39,742 nucleotides of DNA from SIG452 sp045540295. Its GTDB lineage: Bacteria; Bacillota; Clostridia; UMGS1840. The stretch is taken from the NCBI GenBank assembly GCA_045540295.1, contig JAZQGY010000034.1, positions 1 through 39,742 on the forward strand. The letters run 5' to 3'. Both the position numbers and the translations under genes were made by a program. Shown here in pieces: positions 1 to 7,707 of the stretch (the first letter of the stretch is position 1; each line of letters starts with the position of its first letter). The notes under the pieces were generated by a model, which saw only the letters and a program-made list of their open reading frames with translations, was not told where the DNA came from and ran no database searches.

Positions 1-92
<92 letters not shown>

Positions 93-98
93 TTTTAT

Positions 99-174
99 GC
101 CTTAATAGCTCAGTCGGTAGAGCATGCGGCTGTTAACCGCAGGGTCGTTGGTTCGAGTCCATCTTAAGGCGCCA
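99..174 (+). tRNA. tRNA-Asn (anticodon GTT), CCA encoded
   Basis: The acceptor stem GCCTTAA pairs with TTAAGGC, followed by discriminator G and an encoded CCA. The D-arm (AGCTCAGTCGGTAGAGC), anticodon loop CTGTTAA with anticodon GTT, and T-arm with GTTCGAGTC are all present, giving a full 76-nt cloverleaf. It sits directly behind the 5S gene and upstream of tRNA-Glu, so it is likely processed from the rRNA operon transcript. Confidence 0.97.
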
Positions 175-204
175 TTCCCGATACAGAGCAATCTGTATCG
201 GGAA
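175..204 (+). other. Perfect 12-bp hairpin between two tRNAs
   Basis: TTCCCGATACAG (175-186) is exactly complementary to CTGTATCGGGAA (193-204), with a 6-nt loop AGCAAT. The stem begins immediately after the encoded CCA of tRNA-Asn. It is followed by AACTATATTT rather than a run of T, so it does not look like an intrinsic terminator. It may be an RNA processing signal in the rRNA-tRNA precursor; that role is inferred only. Confidence 0.6.
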
Positions 205-213
205 ACTATATTT

Positions 214-288
214 GGCCCGTTGGTCAAGCGGTTAAGACACCGCCCTTTCACGGCGGTAACGAGAGTTCGATTCTCTCACGGGTCACCA
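214..288 (+). tRNA. tRNA-Glu (anticodon TTC), CCA encoded
   Basis: GGCCCGT pairs with ACGGGTC (one G-T pair), then discriminator A and CCA. The anticodon arm is CCGCC-CTTTCAC-GGCGG with anticodon TTC, and the T-arm GAGAGTTCGATTCTCTC is complete. The length is 75 nt. It is the last RNA gene of the 5S-tRNA string and is followed at once by a terminator. Confidence 0.97.
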
Positions 289-323
289 AAAAGTCTTCAT
301 ACTTTCGTATGAAGGCTTTTTTC
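289..323 (+). terminator. Intrinsic terminator of the rRNA-tRNA string
   Basis: The stem AGTCTTCATAC (292-302) pairs with GTATGAAGGCT (307-317) with one G-T wobble and a TTTC loop, followed by a T-run (318-322). It lies directly after the CCA of tRNA-Glu. Confidence 0.88.
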
Positions 324-330
324 TTTATAT

Positions 331-367
331 AAAAAAAGCTGAAACCAATTTGGTTTCAGCTTTTTTG
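331..367. terminator. Bidirectional intrinsic terminator
   Basis: The inverted repeat AAAAAAGCTGAAACCA / TGGTTTCAGCTTTTTT has a short ATT loop and an A-run on one side and a T-run on the other. It would terminate the leftward GDSL gene and act as a second stop for the rightward tRNA transcript. Confidence 0.85.
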
Positions 368-384
368 TTCTTGGATATTGGTTT

Positions 385-1038
385 TTATAACTGTTTTAAA
401 AAGTTTTTCAAGCAATTATAAATGATTTCCTGACCGGCGTCGTTGGGATGCAGACCGTCCGGCACATAGTTTTCTTTGTGGCTGGGGAGATTAGGATTGA
501 TGTCACAGTCATGATATGTATCTAACACAGATAGTTTATGGTATTCTGCCACTTCTTTAATAATGTTTACATAAGTTTCCAAGCAAGCTGCGGTACGAAC
601 GTGGAAACCGTTGTAGACCATATGTTCATTGTCACGGTGAATGGGAGTCATGATCACAATGGCGGCGGAGGGGTATTTTTCACGCAGTTTGATACATAAA
701 TCGTGATATGCACCGTAGAAGGTATCTACCGTACGGTCATCCATAGAGCCTAAGGCTGCATCTCCGTGGCCGTAGTCATTGGTGCCGCCAAAAACCACGA
801 TGACATCTGCATCTGCTTCCATATTGGGAATACGGGTTGCAAAATAGTCATCGTCAATTCTCGGGTCAACTCTTAAGGTTGCCTGGGGTGCAATTCTGGT
901 TCCGCTGACACCGTAGCTATAAACCTTACAGCCATCTTGTTCTAACCGTTTCCAGTATATATTGTTGGGGTCAGATACCCCGATGCCTTCTGTAATACTG
1001 TCCCCTAAAAAAAGGATTTTTTTATCTTTTAGTTCCAT
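385..1038 (-). CDS. SGNH/GDSL-family hydrolase (esterase/lipase-like)
   Basis: The 217-residue protein has the four SGNH blocks: GDSITEG at 12-18 with nucleophile Ser14, the Gly block in GVSG (43-46), GGTND at 84-88 with Asn87, and DGLHPND with Asp194 and His197. These residues form the catalytic triad and oxyanion hole of GDSL esterases, a family that includes acyl and acetyl-xylan esterases and lysophospholipases. No signal peptide or membrane segment is seen, so it should be cytoplasmic. The start is set by GGAGGA a few bases upstream of the ATG. It has its own near-consensus promoter and is divergent from the DUF2961 gene, so a carbohydrate O-deacylation role is plausible but inferred. 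The exact substrate cannot be told. Confidence 0.9.
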   Translation of the reverse strand: MELKDKKILFLGDSITEGIGVSDPNNIYWKRLEQDGCKVYSYGVSGTRIAPQATLRVDPRIDDDYFATRIPNMEADADVIVVFGGTNDYGHGDAALGSMDDRTVDTFYGAYHDLCIKLREKYPSAAIVIMTPIHRDNEHMVYNGFHVRTAACLETYVNIIKEVAEYHKLSVLDTYHDCDINPNLPSHKENYVPDGLHPNDAGQEIIYNCLKNFLKQL

Positions 1039-1079
1039 ATTGAATTTCCTCCTGAATACATTTTGAAATTCTCATTGCT

Positions 1080-1108
1080 ATTATAAAACAAGCGTGATAA
1101 AATGTCAA
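1080..1108 (-). promoter_or_regulatory. Sigma-A-type promoter for the GDSL hydrolase gene
   Basis: On the minus strand the -35 TTGACA (1103-1108) and -10 TATAAT (1080-1085) are separated by exactly 17 bp. Both hexamers match consensus. Transcription would start about 35 nt upstream of the start codon at 1038, leaving room for the GGAGGA site. Confidence 0.85.
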
Positions 1109-1146
1109 GAAAATATGGGGAGTTTAGATTTTTCTTAAAATATTAC

Positions 1147-1175
1147 TTGCAAATGATTGGAATCTATGCTACACT
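1147..1175 (+). promoter_or_regulatory. Sigma-A-type promoter for the DUF2961/kinase pair
   Basis: TTGCAA (1147-1152), a 17-bp spacer and TACACT (1170-1175), with an upstream TG forming an extended -10 (TGCTACACT). It is divergent from the GDSL promoter, about 40 bp away, and expected to drive the genes at 1238 and 2295. Confidence 0.65.
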
Positions 1176-1237
1176 GTAACCAGAGTTTTGACAGCAATGT
1201 TTTTCTGATAGAAATTTGATATTAGGAGATGAAAAAA

Positions 1238-2278
1238 ATGTCCAGAATTCCTTCAAATCGTGTTAGTTTTTCTTTTTCTGCAGAAAATCCAACAGGTGCC
1301 CGCAACGGGGGAACAAGAGGAAAAGACTGCGAAAAATTACGCCCTTGTTTTAAACTTCCTGCAGGCGAAACTATGACCATTATGGATGCCGACGGCCCCG
1401 GTATGATTACCCATATCTGGCTTGGAGGGTTGTTGGGGCATGAATCCATTATCCGTATGTACTGGGATCATGCAGAGCATCCCTCTGTGGAAGTGCCTGC
1501 TTCTGCATTTTTCGGATATCCCTATGATGAAGCTTATGTGAGAGTAGACAGAGATCATAAAATTATTACCTTAAATTCTTCCAAAGTGCTTTTAGCACCC
1601 ACTCGTTCCTATAACTGTTATTGGGAAATGCCTTTTCGTAAGCATTGCAAAATTACCATTGAAAACCGCGGCAGTAATGTGGTGGATTTGTTCTATGAAG
1701 TTGCAGGATATTATGGTGAAATTCCCGAAGATTCCGGCTATTTTCATGCAGTATACCGTCAGGAGCATCCTGTGCAGAAGGGACGTGCCTATACGGTGCT
1801 GGATAAGGTAGAAGGGAAAGGCTACTTCGCAGGACTATTCCTTGGCGTTGGTGTGAACGGAACCAGCTGGTGTTGGTGTGAAGGGGAGCCGAAAATGTAT
1901 ATTGACGGGGAAACCTATCCTTCCATTAATTATACCGGTACGGAAGACTATTTTTGTGGTTCTTATGCCTTTGGAAACGACACGATTCCCGAATGGTATC
2001 AGACCTATAGCGGTTTATATGCAGGATTGTACGCCATTTTGGGGGACAACCGTGAAAAATACAATGTGCAGCAGAGATTCCTGTTGTACCGTTGGCACGA
2101 TAAAGATCCTGTATACTTTGATAAATCCTTCCGTATGACCATTGATGACGGCATTTATGAACCGCCGGTTCATTCCCCAAGATATGACGATTTTACCTCG
2201 GTGGCATTTTATTATCTTACCGAGCCGAAATCCTTACCATTTGAATTGCCTTCTCATTTTGAATTATTTATGAGATAA
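1238..2278 (+). CDS. DUF2961 (GH172-like) glycoside hydrolase family protein
   Basis: The start at 1238 is preferred over the in-frame ATG at 1229, because AGGAG (1224-1228) abuts 1229 but lies a normal 9 nt before 1238. This gives 346 residues, in the usual range. Family signatures seen are GPGMITHIW (about residue 52), a VEVPASAFFG block and YTGTEDYF, with Glu236 in GTED the best candidate catalytic acid. DUF2961 was reclassified as GH172 after members were shown to act on difructose anhydride and arabinofuranosides. There is no signal peptide, so it should be cytosolic and act on an imported small glycoside. It is followed 16 nt later by an FGGY kinase, which suggests one carbohydrate-use operon. 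The family call is firm; the substrate is unknown. Confidence 0.85.
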   Translation: MSRIPSNRVSFSFSAENPTGARNGGTRGKDCEKLRPCFKLPAGETMTIMDADGPGMITHIWLGGLLGHESIIRMYWDHAEHPSVEVPASAFFGYPYDEAYVRVDRDHKIITLNSSKVLLAPTRSYNCYWEMPFRKHCKITIENRGSNVVDLFYEVAGYYGEIPEDSGYFHAVYRQEHPVQKGRAYTVLDKVEGKGYFAGLFLGVGVNGTSWCWCEGEPKMYIDGETYPSINYTGTEDYFCGSYAFGNDTIPEWYQTYSGLYAGLYAILGDNREKYNVQQRFLLYRWHDKDPVYFDKSFRMTIDDGIYEPPVHSPRYDDFTSVAFYYLTEPKSLPFELPSHFELFMR

Positions 2279-2294
2279 GCGGGAGTTTTTAGAA

Positions 2295-3599
2295 ATGAAT
2301 AATCAAAAAATTGCGGTAGGGCTTGATATCGGAACCACCACCGTCAGTGCGATTGTGCTGGATGCAAAAGAGCGAACAGTGCAGCAGATTTATAATGTGG
2401 AAAATGATTCCAAAATCCTTTCGGATCACCCCGGCGAGTTTATTCAGTCACCCAATCGCATCTGGGAGATTGTAAAAGAACTTTTAGACGATATTTTATT
2501 AAACTATTCTGTTACCTCTATCGGTGTGACCGGGCAAATGCACGGAATTCTTTTGATTTCCCCTGATGGAGAAGCGTTATCTCCCTTATATACCTGGCAG
2601 GATATGCAGGCAAGTTTGGGAGACAATTCTTCCTGCGAACAACTGGAAAAACTGACGAAAACCCGTGTGCCTGCAGGATACGGACTTGCTACATTATATC
2701 ATTTGGTTCAAACAAATAAGGTGCCGACCCTCCCCTATGTAACCGGCACCATTATGGATTTTATCACCATGAAGCTGTGTGGATTATCCCGCCCTGTGAT
2801 GCATATTACCAACGCAGCCTCCTGGGGAATTTTCAGTACTTCTCTAAACGACTTCGATGCCGATTTATTAGAGAAGGCAGGTATTCCCAAAGGGGTTTTA
2901 CCCCTTGTAACTTCAGAGAAAACTGTGGTGGGAGAATATCAAAAAAAACCCGTTGCGGTGGCAATCGGAGATAATCAGGCGGCATTTATGGGGTCCGTCA
3001 GTGACCCGGATAAAACCCTTTTGGTAAACATCGGAACAGGGAGCCAGATTTCTTTGTTATCGGATAAACTTCCCGAAGAAGAAAGCTTCTTGGTGGAAGC
3101 TCGTCCCTTTGATGGGGAAAGATTGCTTTATAGCGGTTCTTGTTTGTGCGGTGGCCGTTCTTATGCTTTGCTGGAAAAATTTTTCCGTCAGTTTGCCACA
3201 AAATGCGGATTGGAGAACAAGCCGTATTTTGATGTGATCAATTGTTTGGCAAAGGAAGGTCTCGCATCGGGAAATATTGTGAATATTTCCACCACCTTTG
3301 CAGGAACCCGTGAAAATCCCAACCTTCGTGGTGCAATTACAAAAATCGGAGAAGACAATTTTACGCCCGAATCCTTTGCGGCAGGTCTTTTAGTAGGTAT
3401 GGCAGAAGAACTGTATCAATTGTATCAAAAGATGCCTCATGATGGGATAACAAAACTGGTTGCATCGGGAAACGGTGTGCGGAAAAACCCTGTTTTAAGA
3501 CAAGTCATAGAAGAAGTGTTCCAAATGAAATTAACCATTCCCGACCACACTGAAGAAGCAGCGTATGGGGCTGCAATGTTTGCTGCAGAAGCAGATTAA
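2295..3599 (+). CDS. FGGY-family carbohydrate kinase, sedoheptulokinase-like
   Basis: The 434-residue protein has the actin-fold FGGY signatures: phosphate-1 loop GLDIGTTT (9-16), GVTGQMHG, the TWQD substrate motif, the putative catalytic Asp in AIGDNQAAF, phosphate-2 NIGTGSQIS, and adenosine motif ASGNGVRKNP. The TGQMHG, TWQD and GYGLAT combination resembles sedoheptulokinase (SHPK), more than xylulokinase or glycerol kinase, so phosphorylation of a ketoheptose or related ketose is the best guess. GGGAG precedes the ATG. It is cotranscribed with the DUF2961 gene, which may supply its sugar (inference). The kinase family is certain; the substrate is moderate confidence. Confidence 0.85.
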   Translation: MNNQKIAVGLDIGTTTVSAIVLDAKERTVQQIYNVENDSKILSDHPGEFIQSPNRIWEIVKELLDDILLNYSVTSIGVTGQMHGILLISPDGEALSPLYTWQDMQASLGDNSSCEQLEKLTKTRVPAGYGLATLYHLVQTNKVPTLPYVTGTIMDFITMKLCGLSRPVMHITNAASWGIFSTSLNDFDADLLEKAGIPKGVLPLVTSEKTVVGEYQKKPVAVAIGDNQAAFMGSVSDPDKTLLVNIGTGSQISLLSDKLPEEESFLVEARPFDGERLLYSGSCLCGGRSYALLEKFFRQFATKCGLENKPYFDVINCLAKEGLASGNIVNISTTFAGTRENPNLRGAITKIGEDNFTPESFAAGLLVGMAEELYQLYQKMPHDGITKLVASGNGVRKNPVLRQVIEEVFQMKLTIPDHTEEAAYGAAMFAAEAD

Positions 3600-3610
3600 A
3601 TATTGCGACA

Positions 3611-3649
3611 AAATACTGTAGCTATCGTGGAAAACTACAGTATTTCTTT
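3611..3649 (+). terminator. Probable intrinsic terminator after the kinase gene
   Basis: AAATACTGTAG (3611-3621) is an exact complement of CTACAGTATTT (3635-3645), giving an 11-bp stem and 13-nt loop. The following T tract is short and interrupted (TTTCTTT), so termination may be only partial. Confidence 0.55.
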
Positions 3650-3709
3650 AGAAAAAGCCGGAACTTTTTGCTGTTCAGTTGGTCTAAGTACCAAAAAGGA
3701 TGTGTTTTT

Positions 3710-4663
3710 ATGAGAAAAATAATCGCTGTTTTGATGTGCTTTATTTGTCTGGTCGTTTCGGGATGTGGGGCACAAACAAATCCTAAAACCGAATCTGAAA
3801 AGACCGAAAATAATGAAACAATCCAAGGAACATTTGGCGAACAGTACGTGAAAAAACCTCTTCGGATGCTGAATATTGATGGAGAATTGTACTATGATTC
3901 CGGTCTTGTAAGCGATGTGAATGCCCGTTGCGGTGTGATGGATTGGAAACTGGACAAAGCTGCAGAAATCGGAGAAGTGCCCAAAGAATCCGGCACTGCA
4001 AACTTTACCTGTGAAGGGTGTCAGTTTGCCACAAAAATTACTTGTGAAGTTTTGGTGGACGGGAAATGGCTCATTTTCAAAAAATTTGAAAATCAGGTAG
4101 GAGAAACTGGCAATCTTTCTACTTTTCCTTATTGCTTTTACATAAAAGGACGTATGAATAACGCTGCCATTGACACAGAGTTGGCAGTGTTGACAGATGA
4201 CCCCGACATCACATTTTCCGATGTGTTTGAACCGTTGTTATCCTCTCAGTATTTGCCGGATGCTCCCAAAAAAGCGCTGTCTTTTGATTTTGTGCAATCG
4301 GGGGATTCTTGGGGAATTTCTTGCTATGTGAAGGATTTAACCAATCACAGCATGACCTTTCAGATTGAGCAATTTGGCGGTTCTTATGAGGGACAATTGC
4401 AGACGGGAGAATGGTTTCAGATTTATCAGTTGAAAGAGGATGAATGGGAACCTGTTGCAACCAATCCGCTCATTGATTATGCCTTTGCTTCGGTTGCATA
4501 TCCGATTGCCAAGAATGATATCACCGAGTTTGAAATTGAATGGGAATGGCTCTACGGAGAACTTCCACCGGGAGAATACCGCCTGGATAAAGAAGTGATG
4601 GATTTTGTTGCGGGACATGAGCATCCCGAAGAAATTTATTCGGTATATTTTACCATAGAATAG
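3710..4663 (+). CDS. Lipoprotein with C-terminal bacterial Ig-like (Big_14-type) domain
   Basis: The start at 3710 (not 3668) puts a charged MRKII end before a hydrophobic stretch and a lipobox VSGC with lipidated Cys19, and AAAAGGA lies 9 nt upstream. The mature part of about 300 residues starts with a short Thr/Glu/Asn-rich tether. The last about 100 residues, containing EFEIEWEWLYGELPPGEYRL and ending in YSVYFTIE, resemble the Ig-like fold of many Clostridia lipoproteins (PF20251). The middle part is not recognised. It is the first of four rightward envelope genes with 10-25 nt gaps, so it probably works on the outer face of the membrane with the SLH-M15 protein. Lipoprotein status is well supported; its function is not known. 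Confidence 0.82.
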   Translation: MRKIIAVLMCFICLVVSGCGAQTNPKTESEKTENNETIQGTFGEQYVKKPLRMLNIDGELYYDSGLVSDVNARCGVMDWKLDKAAEIGEVPKESGTANFTCEGCQFATKITCEVLVDGKWLIFKKFENQVGETGNLSTFPYCFYIKGRMNNAAIDTELAVLTDDPDITFSDVFEPLLSSQYLPDAPKKALSFDFVQSGDSWGISCYVKDLTNHSMTFQIEQFGGSYEGQLQTGEWFQIYQLKEDEWEPVATNPLIDYAFASVAYPIAKNDITEFEIEWEWLYGELPPGEYRLDKEVMDFVAGHEHPEEIYSVYFTIE

Positions 4664-4673
4664 GAGATAGGAA

Positions 4674-5351
4674 ATGAAAAATATAAAAAATATGAAAAAA
4701 CTGTTGTTATTGCTGTTGGCAGTGATGTTATGTTTAACGGCGTGTCAGTCACAGCAACCGGTACCTGAACCGGTGGCAACTCCGGAACCGACTCCGGAAC
4801 TTGCGCAGGAAGATATCATCAACTATATGGCACTTACTTATGCCGATGCCGACAAGATTCGTGCAACCTACCCGTTGGAAAAGGAAATTGTACTGCCGGA
4901 GCGCACCTTTATTTTAGATACTACGGTTTCTAATGCTGCAGAAAAGATGGTGTATGACTATTTTTACGCCGTTGGTACGGGCAACTATGATGAGATTATC
5001 AGTCGTACCGTAAACACCAATCTGAAGCAGGCAATGAAATCCCATCAGGCAGCGGAAGAAGACGGTATTTTTTACGAACAAGTGATTCTTCGGGATTTAG
5101 AAATTGTTCCCATTGAAAGCTTTATCGATTTGCCATACGAATTTTGCGAAGAAGTGGCAACCATTGGCGGTAGCTATAAGCTGACCGAGTATGCAGTGGT
5201 GGGTGCCAGAGCGGAAATTAAGCACAACGAAAAATCTCTTGCTATGGGACCTCAGGTTGGTGACGGAGAGGTTGTGCGGTACTTTTTAGTCGGAAAAACT
5301 GACGGTGATTACTATTTATTTGAAATCTACTGGGATGATTTTTTGGTATAA
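4674..5351 (+). CDS. Small lipoprotein of unknown function
   Basis: The 225-residue protein begins with a Lys-rich end, a Leu run and lipobox LTAC with Cys24, then a Pro/Glu/Thr tether (PEPVATPEPTPE). AGGAG sits just upstream of the ATG. The folded part has mixed alpha/beta character with no motif I can name, though the MVYDYFYAVGTGNYDEIISR segment recalls small NTF2-like or DUF4829-type domains; that is weak. The gene starts 10 nt after the preceding lipoprotein gene and ends 22 nt before the SLH-M15 gene, so all are likely cotranslated. It is probably an accessory factor at the membrane surface. Confidence 0.78.
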   Translation: MKNIKNMKKLLLLLLAVMLCLTACQSQQPVPEPVATPEPTPELAQEDIINYMALTYADADKIRATYPLEKEIVLPERTFILDTTVSNAAEKMVYDYFYAVGTGNYDEIISRTVNTNLKQAMKSHQAAEEDGIFYEQVILRDLEIVPIESFIDLPYEFCEEVATIGGSYKLTEYAVVGARAEIKHNEKSLAMGPQVGDGEVVRYFLVGKTDGDYYLFEIYWDDFLV

Positions 5352-5373
5352 TACTAAAAAAGGAGTTTTTCAG

Positions 5374-6780
5374 ATGATAAAAAAACTTGCAGTTTTGGTT
5401 TCAGTTGTGGTAATGTTTTGTTCTTCTTGCAGAGTATTTGCCGCAACAAATTGCAGTGACTGGGCAAAAGAAATTGTCATGGTGGCAGAAGATTGCGGCA
5501 TAGTCTCCGACGAAATCGACTGGGATTACAAAACGGCGATGAGTAGAGGAGAATTGGCTCCTATCCTTCTTCGTTCCTACGAAAATGTAACAGGTCGGGA
5601 AAAACCTGAGGCGGATACCCGCTATTTTTCCGATGCTTCCTCCGAAGCAGATTCTTTGTATCTTTTAGGGATTATGAACGGAGTCGGGAATGGACTTTTT
5701 GCACCGGATGAACCTATTACCAGAGAGCAAATTTCCAAAATAATTCTCACCTTGAAAGCTGTTTGTGAGGACGAGGAATTGGTTCTCCCACAAGCTTACT
5801 ATAATCCTTTAACTGACTTTATGTCTGTTTCTGATTGGGCAAAACCCTACGTGGAGCAGGCGTATAACGAAGGAATCATCACAGGCTATGACGACGGTAG
5901 CTTTCAGGGGCAAAAAACTGTTTCCCGTGAGGAAGCGGTGGCGCTTATAGTGCGGTCTTTGGAGCTGACAGAACCTTTGCCCATCGTGGATGAATCCTAT
6001 ATGGAAGAGGAATTATTCTTGGAAGGCGAAGACTTTACCTGGAATCTGAAACCTGGGATGGAAGCAGGTGAATTTACGGTTCTTTGGAGCCGTTTGCCTT
6101 TAGGCACCGAATATATCTTGACCGTTACAGAGCAGAGAAACTCCCGATACGAAGGAGATATTCCGCCAAACGGTCCGCATGAATACCGTTATACCGATCA
6201 GTATTCACATACTCTATATTTGTACCCGAACCGCACCTATCAGTTTGTGCTGACGGCTGGTGGACAAACCCTGGACGCTATGATTTACATTCCGAAAATT
6301 CATACAGAAGAGATGAATACGATTGCGGAAAATCTTCCCGAAAGCAAAGAAGAAGCGGATGCTCTGATGACGGAGGTATCTGTACCTGTTTGGAGAATGA
6401 AATCAGATGGAACGAAGTATGCTTCCACCCTGACAGTGAAGGTTCACCATGTGATTGCAGATGAAATTCTGGCAGTGTTTACCGAAATTTTTTACGGAGA
6501 AGAACAATTTCCTGTGAAGGATTTGGGCGGATACTCCTGGCGTGGTGGCAGAAGTGAACATAACTGGGGAACGGCTGTGGATTTAAATGCCAACGAAAAT
6601 TACTGTTTATATCAAGACGGTACTGCTATCGGGGATGGGTGGTTTCCTTATGAAAACCCATACTCTGTAACCCCCTATGGAGAAGTGGTAAATATTTTTG
6701 AAAAATACGGATTTACCTGGGGTGGTGATGCATGGTCAAATCCTAAGGATTACATGCATTTCTCATATCTCGGAACTTGA
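5374..6780 (+). CDS. Exported SLH-domain peptidase M15 (VanY/D-Ala-D-Ala carboxypeptidase-like)
   Basis: The start at 5374 follows AAGGAG by 9 nt; the longer frame from 5305 lacks a ribosome site. The 468-residue protein has a signal peptide with a likely cut after VFA (residue 23). Three SLH repeats follow (about 25-75, 85-130 and 145-195), marked by TREQISK and SREEAVALIVRS. A linker of beta character covers about 210-300. The C-terminal M15 zinc peptidase has His396, Asp403 (SEHNWGTAVD) and His462 (DYMHF). SLH repeats bind pyruvylated wall polymers and hold the protein on the surface, where M15 enzymes trim D-Ala-D-Ala or peptide stems. The order SLH first, enzyme last suits a tethered enzyme. 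The exact bond cleaved is not known. Confidence 0.88.
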   Translation: MIKKLAVLVSVVVMFCSSCRVFAATNCSDWAKEIVMVAEDCGIVSDEIDWDYKTAMSRGELAPILLRSYENVTGREKPEADTRYFSDASSEADSLYLLGIMNGVGNGLFAPDEPITREQISKIILTLKAVCEDEELVLPQAYYNPLTDFMSVSDWAKPYVEQAYNEGIITGYDDGSFQGQKTVSREEAVALIVRSLELTEPLPIVDESYMEEELFLEGEDFTWNLKPGMEAGEFTVLWSRLPLGTEYILTVTEQRNSRYEGDIPPNGPHEYRYTDQYSHTLYLYPNRTYQFVLTAGGQTLDAMIYIPKIHTEEMNTIAENLPESKEEADALMTEVSVPVWRMKSDGTKYASTLTVKVHHVIADEILAVFTEIFYGEEQFPVKDLGGYSWRGGRSEHNWGTAVDLNANENYCLYQDGTAIGDGWFPYENPYSVTPYGEVVNIFEKYGFTWGGDAWSNPKDYMHFSYLGT

Positions 6781-6804
6781 TTTTTTATGAAGTGAGGAAT
6801 CAAA

Positions 6805-7524
6805 ATGAAAGAGAGAAAACAAGTGGAACACACCAATATAAAGCCGAAAAAAAGAAGAAAATGGCCCTGGATTTTACTGTCAGTTTTTTTAATTCTTGCA
6901 ATTGGTATCACCATTTTGGCAGTGTGGCAGTGGAATAATATTATGGCAATTCATTATGCCACTTCCTATTCTGTAGAAGAACTTCAAAAAATGCAGGAAG
7001 ACAACGATCGTGTGATTCGGGAAATTTGTGAAGGGCTTTCAGAGCTGGATTTGTCTCGCTTGCCCGAAGAAGCCGAACAGCTTTTACAGAGCGGAGAATT
7101 GCCTGAAGAAAAGGCTGTTGCCGTTTTAACCGGACAGATGACTTGGGAAGAAGCGAAGGAAGATATTTCTGCACCCGTAGAAGCATCGCAGAAGAATCAG
7201 ATTTCCAAAGTAGACGATATTATTGCGCAGATTTATGTGCTTCGTTCCGGTTATGTAGGAAAACTGGACGGACTGGTCAGTCAGGCTTGGGGGGAATACC
7301 GTAGCGGCAATATATCCAAGCAGGATTTAATCAATAAATATGTTGGAATCGGTTACGGTCTGGAAGGGGAATGTGACGGCAGGATGGAATCGCTCCTTTC
7401 CGAACTGACTGGCGAGCTTTCCCGTACCGGCGGGGACTTATCGCTGGTGGATACAATCCGCAATACTTATTACTCAGAAAAAAGCATCAAAAAGGCTGAA
7501 ATGATTGCGAAATATCAAAGATAA
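6805..7524 (+). CDS. Single-pass membrane protein of unknown function
   Basis: The 239-residue protein has a basic N-terminus (KPKKRRK), one transmembrane helix at about residues 20-42, and an acidic, largely helical extracellular part (about 43-239) rich in Glu, Leu and Gln. The topology is probably N-in, C-out. No catalytic motif is seen and I do not recognise the family. A GTGAGG site precedes the ATG. It begins 24 nt after the SLH-M15 gene and is followed by a strong terminator, so it is the last member of the envelope operon. A scaffold or regulator of the M15 enzyme is possible but unsupported by motif. Confidence 0.75.
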   Translation: MKERKQVEHTNIKPKKRRKWPWILLSVFLILAIGITILAVWQWNNIMAIHYATSYSVEELQKMQEDNDRVIREICEGLSELDLSRLPEEAEQLLQSGELPEEKAVAVLTGQMTWEEAKEDISAPVEASQKNQISKVDDIIAQIYVLRSGYVGKLDGLVSQAWGEYRSGNISKQDLINKYVGIGYGLEGECDGRMESLLSELTGELSRTGGDLSLVDTIRNTYYSEKSIKKAEMIAKYQR

Positions 7525-7535
7525 ATATCAAAATG

Positions 7536-7567
7536 GAGAAAGGCGGAGTCCTTTCTCTATTTTTTTT
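7536..7567 (+). terminator. Intrinsic terminator of the lipoprotein/SLH operon
   Basis: GAGAAAGG (7536-7543) pairs with CCTTTCTC (7550-7557) around a 6-nt loop, followed by TATTTTTTTT. It separates the envelope operon from the polysaccharide cluster promoter about 65 bp downstream. Confidence 0.88.
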
Positions 7568-7630
7568 GGCAGAAAACGATGAAAAAGCAGGATATTTTGG
7601 CGAAAAATCCGTAGAATTTCCACAAAACTA

Positions 7631-7659
7631 TTGATATTTCAGGATTGGTGTGCTATAAT
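7631..7659 (+). promoter_or_regulatory. Promoter of the polysaccharide cluster
   Basis: TTGATA (7631-7636), 17-bp spacer, TATAAT (7654-7659) with an extended -10 (TGCTATAAT). This is the only strong promoter I found ahead of the 19 rightward genes up to 27933. The start of transcription would be near 7666, leaving a leader of about 40 nt with GGAGG before the GTG at 7708. Confidence 0.85.
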
Positions 7660-7707
7660 AATTAGGTTAAAGTGTATCTTTTTGAAAGGTTGTTGGAGGT
7701 GTTTTGT

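Noticed and set aside
99..288. tRNA genes as integration (attB) sites for a mobile element
   Set aside because: No integrase, no direct repeat of a tRNA 3' end and no phage or plasmid genes follow; the next genes are ordinary.
124..312. Rightward 62-codon frame over the tRNAs
   Set aside because: It lies across both tRNA genes and has no ribosome site; it is a chance frame.
3668..3709. Longer N-terminus for the first lipoprotein
   Set aside because: The ATG at 3710 has an AAAAGGA site and gives a normal lipobox signal peptide; the extension would disrupt it.
5305..5373. Longer N-terminus for the SLH-M15 protein
   Set aside because: The extra codons lie inside the preceding lipoprotein gene, and AAGGAG supports 5374.
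7672..7707. GTG start at 7672 for the phosphoglycosyl transferase
   Set aside because: It is about 6 nt from the expected transcription start and has no ribosome site; GGAGG precedes 7708.
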